From: Blasia pusilla
Lineage: Eukaryota > Marchantiophyta > Marchantiopsida > Blasiales
NCBI GenBank assembly: GCA_050084515.1
Contig: CM114275.1
Location: forward strand, 7,750,001-7,814,000
Reading direction: 5' to 3'
DNA: 64,000 bases
Positions 11,366-20,614 of the stretch are shown in pieces. The notes beneath the pieces are model-generated. The model was not told the DNA's origin. It made no database searches and saw only the letters and a list, made by a program, of their open reading frames with translations. Numbering within the stretch: the first letter of the stretch is position 1; the number at the start of each line of letters is the position of its first letter. The position numbers and the translations under genes are program-made.

Positions 11366-13489
11366 ACAGGTTGCTTGGTTTCTGCGGTTTGAAATGCTTT
11401 TCAACTTGAGTTGCAACTTTTCAAACAATTCTCAACATGAGCTTGAAAGGAAGAAATACTAAACTCACATGCCGCATGCAGTTTCCCCATTGTCTCATTC
11501 GTATAGTCCACCAACTAAGCCAAGAGCACAACTCTTTGTACTTCCCCTCAATCGCATGCTTCCTCCACCATCCATGAAGTTCTTCTTGGCACTCCATGGC
11601 TTGTTTCAAGGTTTTGCTATCCTTGCAGCGTTGGAATAGAGTGACATGTTCTGTTGTCTTATTCTCCTTGATGCAAGATTTGGTGTACCGGGTCACAGAA
11701 TGTTGCCAATGGAAAGCATCCGACCTTTTCCTCTCTGGTTGAACCTCTCCACCCCATAACACTTCCCTGATAACAATCCATCCAGGTTATGCATTGTCCG
11801 CTATGAATCCATAAATTTCCGGAGGTGGCCTTTTGTTTTCCTTCACCATCTCTAATAAGAGTAACCAACACATCTTCAAACTTCCAACGTCTTCTGCTTT
11901 TACCTCATAGAAAAATATAATTTTGAGTCCCTTCTCCACATGGTCGTAAACATGAGCACCCATGGTCAACCATCCATTCAGCACTCTGTAGCAAATATCA
12001 AAGCTTACCCAGCTGCCGTAGAGATCTTTCCCTTCCCTCATTTGATCTATAAGATCGAGGCCACTCGACGGCCCTGGAGTTGACATTTTGAAGACATAAG
12101 CTCTGGATCCTTCGCCTCCCTGGCCCATGAACTGCCGTCTTTGAATAAATGGAAACCTTGAGTTAGCCTTGATCCTGGGAATGGCATCCATTTTGGCCGT
12201 CTTTCCATCAAGTATCCATATTTTACGCAGCAAGTTCCGAAAGTATTCAAGATCAACGAGAAATGCAAGATTTTCCCAGAGTTGTTTCTCCTCAGCAGCC
12301 GTGATCTCGCCCTGCCCAGGGATTCCAAGCAGTTGTTCACAAATTTGTGATGTTATTCTTAACTTGATCACTCCGGGCTTTGATCCCAGAGAGTTTCTAT
12401 ATACCTCGGCCACTTTCTTTGCCACATCCTCCTTGATGTGTCTATAAATTGCACCGGTAACAGGATGAGTGTGGGAGCCAACATGAATTGCCAGCCTAGT
12501 GTACTCGGACGCAGAATTGAAGTCGTGCACAATGAAAAATTTGTATGGTGGACACGCTCCAACGGAGAAAGGGGATGCTTGATAATGAGGACATCAATGG
12601 CCTTCCGGCAGTATGGTCGTACCGACCACATGTGGAGTTTCTACATTCTTTGGGGGGAATTGCGACGTATTGACTCGCCCATTGCGCTCTAGGTACGGGT
12701 AGCGTGGACTTCTATAATCGAGGGCTCCAATGCATTGGCGGCGAGAAACAATCCAAGGACCGCCTAGAATTGAAGCACTAGTCCGTTGAAGCCTACACCA
12801 TCGATGACAGTCAGACTTTCAGTCCATACCCTTCAAGCATCCTCCATCTTTCTTTTGAGCAGGACCAACAATTGGAGGCAACTCAAAAATGCAATTACCA
12901 TTTTACGTGGGCGGAAGCTTGTGGACAAGAATGTGCTTGAACATTTTCAAGGGCAGAGACAACAACAAACTATTTCCCGATACTCGCAAGAGGAACAAGT
13001 AGGCAAAGGCAGGGCCCAATTGGTGTCTGACAGATCCTGTGAGGTCGAAGACATCCGGAATGTCTTCAGGAAGTACAACATTATCACGAACGTGTGAATT
13101 TGGAATGGATGCCCGATCTACAGAGCTAGGAGTGGCAAACGTAGAGCTCGGTGCACTAGGAAATTCCGCACCGTCTACTTGGGAAACAGAGAGCTTTAGA
13201 GGCAAGCCATAAGCTCTGTATAGAGGTAGGAGATTCCATACTTTACAGTCTCCAATCATTGGCTGGATTATCTCACCTATGACGTCCTTTGTACCGTCCA
13301 CCCTAACATCCTTGGAAACAAAGATTGTTCCAATTTGGAGAAGAAATTGCAGTGAGAGGAAATTTTCCTCCACTGGTATGTAAGACTCACGAGCTTGCGG
13401 TCGAATTATTTCTGATTGAGGAAGAGCCTCTAGATGACTGTCACACGTGAGTTTCACATAATTATCCATTCTCAGATAATTCCACCGGG

Positions 13490-13532
13490 AGGAGAATGAG
13501 AATAAGAATAAGAATGAGAATGAGAATGTTTA
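13490..13532 (+). repeat. GAATRA-type microsatellite
   Basis: This is a run of GAGAAT/AAGAAT hexamers. A shorter opposite-strand version (GTTATTCTC) follows about 20 bases downstream at about 13552-13560, so the pair could be the ends of a tiny inverted-repeat element. It lies between the two divergent mobile-element genes. Confidence 0.6.
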
Positions 13533-13666
13533 ATTTATAGTGAATAGTGATTGTTATTCTCCTACATAACTTGACTGACAAGATGTTGTTTGGTAGGTGA
13601 GATTGTCTAACGTAATGGATTCCCCTGGGATTGATCCCGTTGTAAGGTTCATTAGCTATGAACAAG

Positions 13667-14421
13667 GTTCGATCCGTCGGATTCTGACAAGTTGCAACCT
13701 GTCGGAGTCCGACGGGTTGCAAATTTTGGGACTCAAACAGGTGAGTTGCAAAGCAATGGAGTCCCACAGTCTGTCAGAGTCCCACTGTGACTTGCAACCC
13801 ATCGGGGACCGTTGGGTTGAACGCGGTTGTCGGTCAGTACCTCTTACTTGTGCGACTTGTTTGATTACGTCAGAGTCGGGATCCACGGAATCTGGCATGG
13901 ATTTCCTCCGGCAACCTGTCGGACTGCGACGGGTTGAAAAGGTACCTCACCTCGCTTTCCCTTTTGGAGGTAACCGTGCAACCCGTCGGGGACCGACGGG
14001 TTGCTCGCCTCGATTTCCCTTGTCGAGTGAACCGTGCAACCGGTCAGGGACCGACGGGTTGCTCAAGGACCTCGCCTTGATTTCTCTTCTCAAGGGAACA
14101 GTGCAACCCGTGAGGGACAGACGGGTTTCTCGGAAACTGTGCCTCACTTTCTCCGGATGGTGAGAATTGTGCAACCCGTGGTAGATCGACGGGTTGCTTG
14201 GGGACCTTGCCTTGTTACCCCAAGACAAAGGAAGCTGCAACCCGTCGGAGACCGACGGGTTGCACGTCGATGAGGCCGATGGATTTCCTAGGGACCTTGC
14301 CTTGTCATCTCAGGACGAGGGAAGCACGCAACCCATTGGAGAGCGACAGGTTGCCCAGTTACCTCACCTTGTTAACCCAAGACGAGGGAAGCGTGCAACC
14401 CGTCGGAGACCGACGGGTTGC
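13667..14421. repeat. Palindrome cluster P2 (~11 copies, 67-bp period)
   Basis: Palindromes start at about 13667, 13692, 13793, 13910, 13979, 14036, 14103, 14171, 14237, 14328 and 14395. From 14036 the spacing is about 67 bases (one interval 91). The spacers are related to each other (GGACCTTGCCTTGT and AAGACGAGGGAAGC recur), so the unit copied is palindrome plus spacer. The centre here is mostly AGA or GGA, giving 12-base arms around 3 bases. The cluster ends about 90 bases before the TATA box of the methyltransferase-like gene. Confidence 0.88.
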
Positions 14422-14505
14422 ACGTTTCCCACGTGCAAAGCACCGTAATGGCTGACGTTGCCGTCGGTGCAACGGTTCACATGAACCAACGGTCAACTCA
14501 ACGGC

Positions 14506-14525
14506 TAAAAAAGTATAAAGGGCTC
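14506..14525 (+). promoter_or_regulatory. TATA box of the methyltransferase-like gene
   Basis: AAAGTATAAAGGGC lies about 300 bases before the first ATG at 14818 and directly after palindrome cluster P2. Spacing and sequence fit a plant TATA box, with transcription expected to begin near 14545. This is inference from sequence only. Confidence 0.5.
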
Positions 14526-16046
14526 AGATTTCGCTCATTTCCCTTTTTTATTCCACAATTTCACGTGTAGCTGTTCCTCCCAGCAGTTGAGGTTTCCTTC
14601 TCCGCTGACCACGTTGATTACATTGACCCCTTTGCTAGAAGGTAACGACAATCCAGCATACGACGATTTGAGGGTTTGGTTTCGGCAAGCCCCTCCGCTG
14701 GAAGGTGACGACGCTTCACCACACAACGCTTGGAGAGTTGGTTTTAGGCACGAGGGGTCTGTTGTGCACAGGAGCAGATAACACTGATGAGGAAGAAGGA
14801 TTAACTCAACGTGCACCATGACGAGGAAGAAAACACAAGCAACGAAGGTATGGAGCATCACTCTCAAGTCCATCAGGACTCCTGCGTCTCAATCTCTTGG
14901 TCCTCCCTCGGCGAATGAGATAAGGCAACAAGAAAAAGAGGAGCGGGAAAGGGAAGCAGAAATGCACATGCACGAGATTCTGGCAAAGCTTGCTCTGGAG
15001 GAGCTTGAAAGGCAAAACGCGGAGGATGAGGCATCGAAGGCCTTGAAGAAAAGAGTCACTCACGAGAAACGCGAGAAAAAGCGTCTCGATGCCTCTATCA
15101 GGAGAGCAGAATTGGCGAAAGCTCGGAGAGAAAAAGAAATCGCCATTGAAGAAAGCCCTGCCTGTCCAACGGACAACGTTGAGATGCAGGAAATGTCTCC
15201 GATGAGGTCTAGGGACAGCATGAATTTAAAATCGACCAAGGAAATGGCAGAAGTTGAAGTGACGGACGACGAGGTCATGAGGACAGCAAGTGTGGAGATG
15301 GTGGACATCTCTGAAGAAGCAGGAGAAGAGTTGACGTCGTCATTGAGCCTGGTGGAAGAAATCGACCTTTATCGAATCGATGAGTTTCCCGTGGACTTGC
15401 CAGCTCCTGTCCCACAGCGGCTGGCCGGCCTGGACACTGACCCAATCTTTGAGCACGTAAGAAGAATACGGGTTATGTGAAATCTCATTATGCAAAACAT
15501 TGGCAAAAAATAGCCGCTTATTTACTTTATCTCCATTGTGGCAGGTTGTAAAGCAGATGGTAATGATGGACGGCCAAAAGTCCCCACGAATTCCACTTTG
15601 TCGACTGCGGACAATGGAATATGTCTGCAAAATTCAATTGGAGGAGGACATTGCAAAGCTGAAGCTGTCGGTAGCGACACGATCCTACGTCGACAGCTTC
15701 CCTCCCGTCCTATGTTCAGCCTTACAATGGACATGGAACTCAGGCTCTAGTGACGAAAGAAGACTTGGAGGCATTGGACACATTCTAGAGGATGAGAGAC
15801 CAGGAGTTCAGAAGAGCGATTGAAGGAACCCAATATAGCTGGATGTGGAACCTCTACTTCTTCATCTAGGATGGGAACCACAGGTACATGGCGTGAACGC
15901 AGTTTGCAGAGGAGCGCCCAAACTCATTGGAGGCGCATTTTTGCATGAGGGTAGTCGTGCTCCATCCATTTCCTCATCACATGGAAATAGTGGAAATGGC
16001 AATGTATGCAATGAATACGTAAGTTTCCTCATCCTTATGTTTGATT

Positions 16047-16873
16047 TGTTCAACCTGTCGGAGTCCGACAAGTTGCATAACTGGAAAGCTTGAAGATGGG
16101 CAAGAATGATTTGAGTCTCTTACCCCGATCCTCTTTGAGGTTTTGGGTATAGTCCAGCAACCCGTTGGAGTTTGACATGTTGCTTGGTAGCCACGATCAC
16201 CAGATTAATCCGGGATACTCCAACCAGTCGGACTCCAACAGGTTGAAAATTGACTGCATGATTGATATGTTCTACAACCCGTCAAACTCCGACGAGTTGT
16301 ACTATGAGGTGTAAGAAATCATCCGAGGCCTTAAAGCAACCCGTCGGAGTCCGACGAGTTGCCGGATTGTCCCCTATTTTTTGGAAACTTTTAGCCGAAA
16401 GCAACCGGTCGGACTCCGATGGGTTGCATTTTTCCCCTAGGGCAAGTCGTCGAAGTCTGATAGCTTGCTTTTAGGCCTCCAATTACTACTTAACAGGGCC
16501 ATTGGGCAACCCGTCAGAATCTGACGGGTTGCTATAGGCAGTTTTCATCCGGAAACCTGTCTCAGAATCAAAGTCATTTTACAACCCGTCAAAATCCGAC
16601 GGGTTGGAACCAAGGAATAGGAGTCATTCAGCAACCCTTCGAACTCCGATGGGTTGCATCACTTCATGTCAAAGGACATCTATGTGTTACCTTTTGGACC
16701 CCAATGGGTTGACACAGTTGCAACCCGTTGGAGTCCGACGGGTTGCAGAAAATACATTTTTTGTCAAAGAGATTGCAAGTCAAAGCGATTGTCGCAGCTA
16801 GTAGGACTCCGACGGATTGGGCATCCTTGAAATCTCCCGAGAGTGTTGCAACCCATTGGAGTCCGACGGGTTG
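16047..16873. repeat. Palindrome cluster P3 (~14 copies) in an intron
   Basis: Copies start at about 16049, 16155, 16224, 16274, 16337, 16401, 16443, 16507, 16581, 16632, 16690, 16720, 16797 and 16848, all between the donor at 16019 and the next exon near 16.9 kb. Spacing is irregular (40-110 bases) and spacers are unrelated by eye. Many copies show CG to TG or CA changes (CCGTTGG, CCATTGG, CCGTCAG). Centres are mainly a single A/G/C/T, giving 13-base arms. Confidence 0.88.
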
Positions 16874-17559
16874 CAGTATTCTTACTTGGTGTTTGGATGT
16901 ACAAGATTGTATCTGAGGGGAACGTCACCCCCATTGGATCCAGGATTGCGACAGGGTCAAGAAGGTGCTTACGATGCACCCGGAAGAGTTCAAGGGATTC
17001 CTGGGTGACTATCTGGTTGATGAGATACTGGCGAAGGGAGCTCAAATAAAGAAGAAGATTTGGGCAAATACATTCATCTCCCAAGATGTAGCCGTCATGA
17101 TTCTCTGCTGGTCCAAGATCCAAGCCGCCAAGAAGAGCGCCACATTGGAACTGGAGCGAAGGGAGAGCGTCTCCGCGTTGGAACGGGCTAAATTTATTTA
17201 GGCTGCCGTATCTGTAGCTACAAAGTACACTGCAAGCAAGATGCAGCGTTACATTGCAATCCTCAACCCTAAACTTGGCTCGAAGTTCTACAAGGAGTTG
17301 AAGGCGATAATCAAGCGCCAACGGAAAAGGGACAAAGACCCACAGGGTTGAATCGAAGAGAAAGTGTCTCTGACCGCGTGCACAGTTTTGCGCTCTCCGG
17401 CATATCCGAGTTTAGGCGAATCCGACTGATGAAAATCAGTCTCAAGGGCACTGAGGCAAAGAAGCGGGCAGCACACCACCCTCTAGGAGTATCAGATCCA
17501 GTGATCTCCCATTCGCTATGGGAATGGTCATTCTAGGACGCGCTGCGCCTTCTCGGGGA

Positions 17560-18360
17560 GTCGATGATCATGGGTCTACAAGCGGAGCTGAAGAAGATCG
17601 AGTCAGTTCCAGAGGAAACAAACCTAGAGGCTGCAAAAGATTTCGAACTGTGGCTTGATGACATCAGAGATAAGCCGACAGAAAAACCCAGGCTTCCGGA
17701 CGATGTTCAAGAATCACATCCTCCCTCAAGCAGATCCGGACAAGGAAATAGACACGCAAAAATGGGATTTTGCAAAGAAGAACCGGGATCTTCAAGAGCA
17801 GGCAGTCAAGTCATCCCAACAGAGAGCTGCCCAGCTGATGGTGTATAGGTACCTCATCAATTGTGTGAATGCAGGTACCTGGCGCACATTTCCAATAGCC
17901 TGCAGATTATGGGCTTCTCCGCTTGATAGAGAGGGATTCTCCATGTACGACATGGAGATGGGATAGGGCATGTCCGACTGGGAGGTAATAAATTGTCCAA
18001 TCTGGTTGGACTTCAACGAACCAGAGGAGATAATAGACAAGAATCTGCGCGTGGTCTATGATGCAGTGGTCGCTGGCAAGGATGACATTCCGAACTTCAT
18101 GAAGCCTGAAAAGTTTTTTGAAGGAGATGCGGAGGAGCAAGCCCTCGAGACAGCAGAGTTGGTGGCAAAGTTTGTCACCGCCAAGAACAAATCCGCAGCG
18201 GGATTGAAAGCAAAGGCAAGGGGGTCCAGGAATTCCGAGGCCGAGTCTTTGAGAAAAGGAGCTGAGTCTTCAAGGCGAGAGGCGGAGTTGTCTAGGCGAG
18301 AGGGGCAAGAGGGTGGACCAGGTCCTTGTCAAAGAAAACTCCTGTGGAGTCTGAGGTAAC
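17560..18360 (+). other. Charged helical part of the exon C region
   Basis: Frame 2 (17564 to about 17700) and then frame 3 (to 18359) give a continuous-looking protein once a frame change near 17705 and a TAG near 17963 are ignored. It contains GLQAELKKIESVPEE, DLQEQAVKSSQQRAAQLM and an Arg/Ser/Glu-rich tail (SEAESLRKGAESSRREAELS). The composition suggests coiled coil plus linker. No family is recognised. Confidence 0.4.
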
Positions 18361-18479
18361 GGAGACCCCAACAAGCCGACAACACACTCGGGAGAAGCGA
18401 AAGCGGGAGGCGCCTCGTTCGTCCGAGGGAGGAGATAAGGATGTGGTATACACTCCATCATCATTGGGCAAGCATAGGG

Positions 18480-18870
18480 AAACAACCAGAAGGAAAAATG
18501 TCCTTCTTCACCAGACTCATCTTGTCGATGAACTGCAGAGTTTCAGGAGTCGACAGCTGCTATCGAGAAGTTGACCGTGCTAGGGCAAAAACTCCTCCGA
18601 AACGGGCACGCCCCTTGGACGGTGCATGGGGTTGCTGAGGAGGTGGCAGTGGACCTCCTCATTGCAGATTTTCCTCCTGGGTTTCATTTGTGGGACAACA
18701 ATCCGTCTGACAGTGTCTCAGTGATAGGGGTTGTTTCCTGGTCCTTACTAGCGGGAGCGAAGACGAGCTCTTCAACCTTCAGTCTGTGAAGAGGTCGCTG
18801 AAGTGGAGGACGGCACAATCATGGGTCATAAAAAATGAGTACCCACTCAGATTGGCGATGAATAAAGTCC
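18480..18870 (+). other. Methyltransferase-like motif IV exon
   Basis: Frame 1 reads AIEKLTVLGQKLLRNGHA and then VAVDLLIADFPPGFHLWD. The latter resembles motif IV of N4-cytosine/N6-adenine DNA methyltransferases (strand, then D-P-P-Y/F/W, then G and WD). Here the box reads DFPPG, with an extra residue or a damaged first Pro. After a frame change, the text GCFLVLTSGSEDELFNLQSV and then WRTAQSWVIKNEYP matches the next strand-helix and a W-I-K-N segment seen in that family. The exon ends in phase at 18870 with donor GTAAGT. Assignment is by motif reading only. Confidence 0.5.
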
Positions 18871-18921
18871 GGGTAAGTTTCCAACTTCACTTTTTGAACG
18901 AATTAAGATGGTTCAAAAATA

Positions 18922-19515
18922 CAACCCGTCAGAATCCGACAGGTTGAAAATTCACCTACTAGTCCCTAGTGACTGCAGCTCGTCGGAACCCGACAGGTTG
19001 CAAGTAGAATTTATTTTCCACTTGTGTCCGCAATGATGCAACCCGTCTGAAAGCGACTGGTTGCAAATTCACCTACTAGTCTCCAATGATTGCAACCCGT
19101 CAGAACCTGATGGGTTGCAAGTAGAATTGCTTTTCCACTTGTGTCTGCAGTGATGCAACCCGTTTGAAAGCAACGGATTGCTCTCATATTAGGAACTTTA
19201 TAACTAGGAACACATCAATCGAATTGTAAGCCAACCGTCAGACTCCGACAGGTTGCGGTTTTGTCTAGAAAAATGAGCAACCTTTCGGGTTTTGACAAGT
19301 TGCTCATGAGCAAAGAATCCTTTTTGAGTTGTATAGCAACCCGTCGGACTCCGACAGATTGTTGTTCTTTCTGGCCTATTGAGCAACCTGTCGGGATTCG
19401 ACGGGTTGCTTATCACCATAGATTCCTGTTTGATTTGAAAAGAAACTCGTCGGACTCCGACAGGTTGCTCTTGTGTCTAGCCAAATGAGCAACCCGTCGG
19501 ATTCCGACGGGTTGC
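18922..19515. repeat. Palindrome cluster P4 (11 copies, higher-order repeats) in an intron
   Basis: The first part is a two-palindrome unit repeated at a 116-bp period: AAATTCACCTACTAGTC recurs at about 18948 and 19064, and CTTTTCCACTTGTGTC-like text recurs between. The second part is a ~105-bp unit holding two palindromes with alternating centres (GGACTCC, then GGGATTC or GGATTCC) at about 19233/19278, 19338/19384 and 19442/19489. The last copy, 19489-19515, is a perfect 27-bp palindrome. The cluster fills most of the intron 18871-19600. Confidence 0.9.
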
Positions 19516-19600
19516 ACATTGTGTCACTTTATGGAGAGTAGACCAGTAGTCTACTACTTTTTTCTTTTTGCTGACATTATTTTCCACTTGCTTGTTCACA

Positions 19601-20455
19601 GATGGACCACTTATTTGTCTAGTGCTTTGTTAGGCCCGAGCACAACTTCCAGGTGTTCCAGATCCCGGATCTAGTGGATCCATGCTTTGATGGGTACAAC
19701 TTAGATAGTCTCTACAATTCCCCCCTAGGAATTTTCATGCAGGAAGAGACCCCCTTACTTGGAGGAAGGGAGAAGTCACCTACCTTGATGCAAACGCTCA
19801 TGGAGCTCTGCTCGAGGCTGGGTGACTTGGTCTTTGACTTAGTGGGCCTATCAGGTGGCGAGTATCAGAGGCGCCTGGCAGAGTGGTAGGAACATTCTCT
19901 ACCTTGAGGGAAGGCCAGAACTTTTTGACCTTTGCAAAGAGGCAAAGGCAGATTACGAGAGGCTAGTGGGAGTAAACGAGTTGCCTCCAAAGCCAACTGC
20001 TCCAGCTCCAGAGCCACCATTGATAGTGACACCATCGTCACTTCCTACAATTCCGAAAATCAAGAGGGTAAAGCCGAGAGTAATACAGGAAGAGCTCTCG
20101 AACGAGGATGAGTGAGTTTAAAGATTTATTGGAGCTAGCTTGATTGAAGCATTTTGGAGTTGGGATTTATTGGTTTCCAACGGCGGAGCACATATTGATA
20201 CTGGATGGGTGTCACCTTGCAGAGCATACAAGATTTACTGTCGAGGAAGGCGTTGGAACTCAAATCATCTTTCATGGGACCATTATGGTGTACCTAGGGG
20301 GGCCAAGGCTCTCTAATTCCCCAATATTTTCAATCCCCATCTACAATCGGCCAGAGGAGCCACTTGTATCCCAAGACATTCTTTTTTTACAGGAAGCTAG
20401 GAGAGTTCGGAGTAAATTTGTAGATGATGAGGCTGAAGAAATCATAGACTAGATC
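19601..20455 (+). other. Methyltransferase-like motif I exon and C-terminal tail
   Basis: After an early TAG, the frame gives NSPLGIFMQEE and GREKSPTLMQTLMELCSRLG, then DLVFDLVGLSGG, a strand-loop resembling motif I (D-x-x-x-G-x-G). A frame change near 19885 is followed by RNILYLEGRPELFDLCKEA, the strand ending in an acidic residue that usually follows motif I. Motif I downstream of motif IV is the group beta order. The first frame then ends at a stop near 20115. Frame 2 (20144-20455) continues with HTRFTVEEGVGTQIIFHGTI and PIYNRPEEPLVSQDILFL, probably the C-terminus, stopping at 20455. Confidence 0.5.
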
Positions 20456-20614
20456 AAATGTCAATTTCCGAGCTTCCCTCGGATGTGATAAAGGACAAGA
20501 AGTTTTTGCACCATAACGGTTTCTGTAAAATTTTCATGAATTGTTGAGCTTCTTTGTCTACAGAGCTCGTTCTTGTCGATTGTGTTGGTCTATCTACTCG
20601 ATGTTGTTTATTTT

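Larger units (their letters stand above)
8496..13469 (-). pseudogene. Mutator-like (MULE) transposase gene, decayed
   Basis: Minus-strand pieces follow the order expected of a MULE transposase. The 5' piece (13469-12903, 188 codons) has no known domain. After several stops, 12600-11787 holds an HVGSHTHPV zinc-ligand-like box and then an RNase H-like core: DVGSLKMCWLLLLEMV, PEIYGFIADNA, and in another frame FHWQHSVTRY, matching the MULE pattern of an Asp near the end of a strand followed by a Cys/His-x-W-H box. The 3' piece (8747-8496) has a SWIM-type zinc finger (CCFPTC...CKH). Between core and SWIM, 9.0-10.06 kb contains further frame-broken coding-like text, and 10.03-11.37 kb is packed with palindromic repeats, so it was probably an intron. 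MULE transposases cut and paste DNA flanked by terminal inverted repeats; none were confirmed here. Frameshifts and stops make this copy non-functional. Confidence 0.6.
14818..20455 (+). pseudogene. Decayed multi-exon gene with amino-DNA-methyltransferase-like 3' exons
   Basis: Exon A (14818-15456, 213 codons, phase 0, donor GTAAGA) encodes a Lys/Glu/Arg-rich coiled-coil region and an acidic region. Exon B starts at 15545, continues the frame, and ends at 16018 (donor GTAAGT) after one +1 frameshift and three stops. Exon C starts near 16.9 kb and runs with stops and frame changes to 18870 (donor GTAAGT). The last exon starts at 19601 after TTGTTCACAG. The two 3' exons carry methyltransferase motifs (separate entries). 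At least six in-frame stops and about four frame changes show it is dead. Several stops are TAG or TGA at positions where CAG or CGA could have preceded a C-to-T change. The N-terminal half matches nothing I can name. Introns after exons B and C hold palindrome clusters P3 and P4, with P2 and P5 flanking. It is probably a mobile-element gene divergent from the MULE relic. Confidence 0.55.

Noticed and set aside
13667-19515. CRISPR array of palindromic repeats
   Set aside because: Repeats vary in sequence, spacer lengths range from about 10 to over 100 bases, the arrays lie in introns of a plant-like gene, and no cas genes are present.
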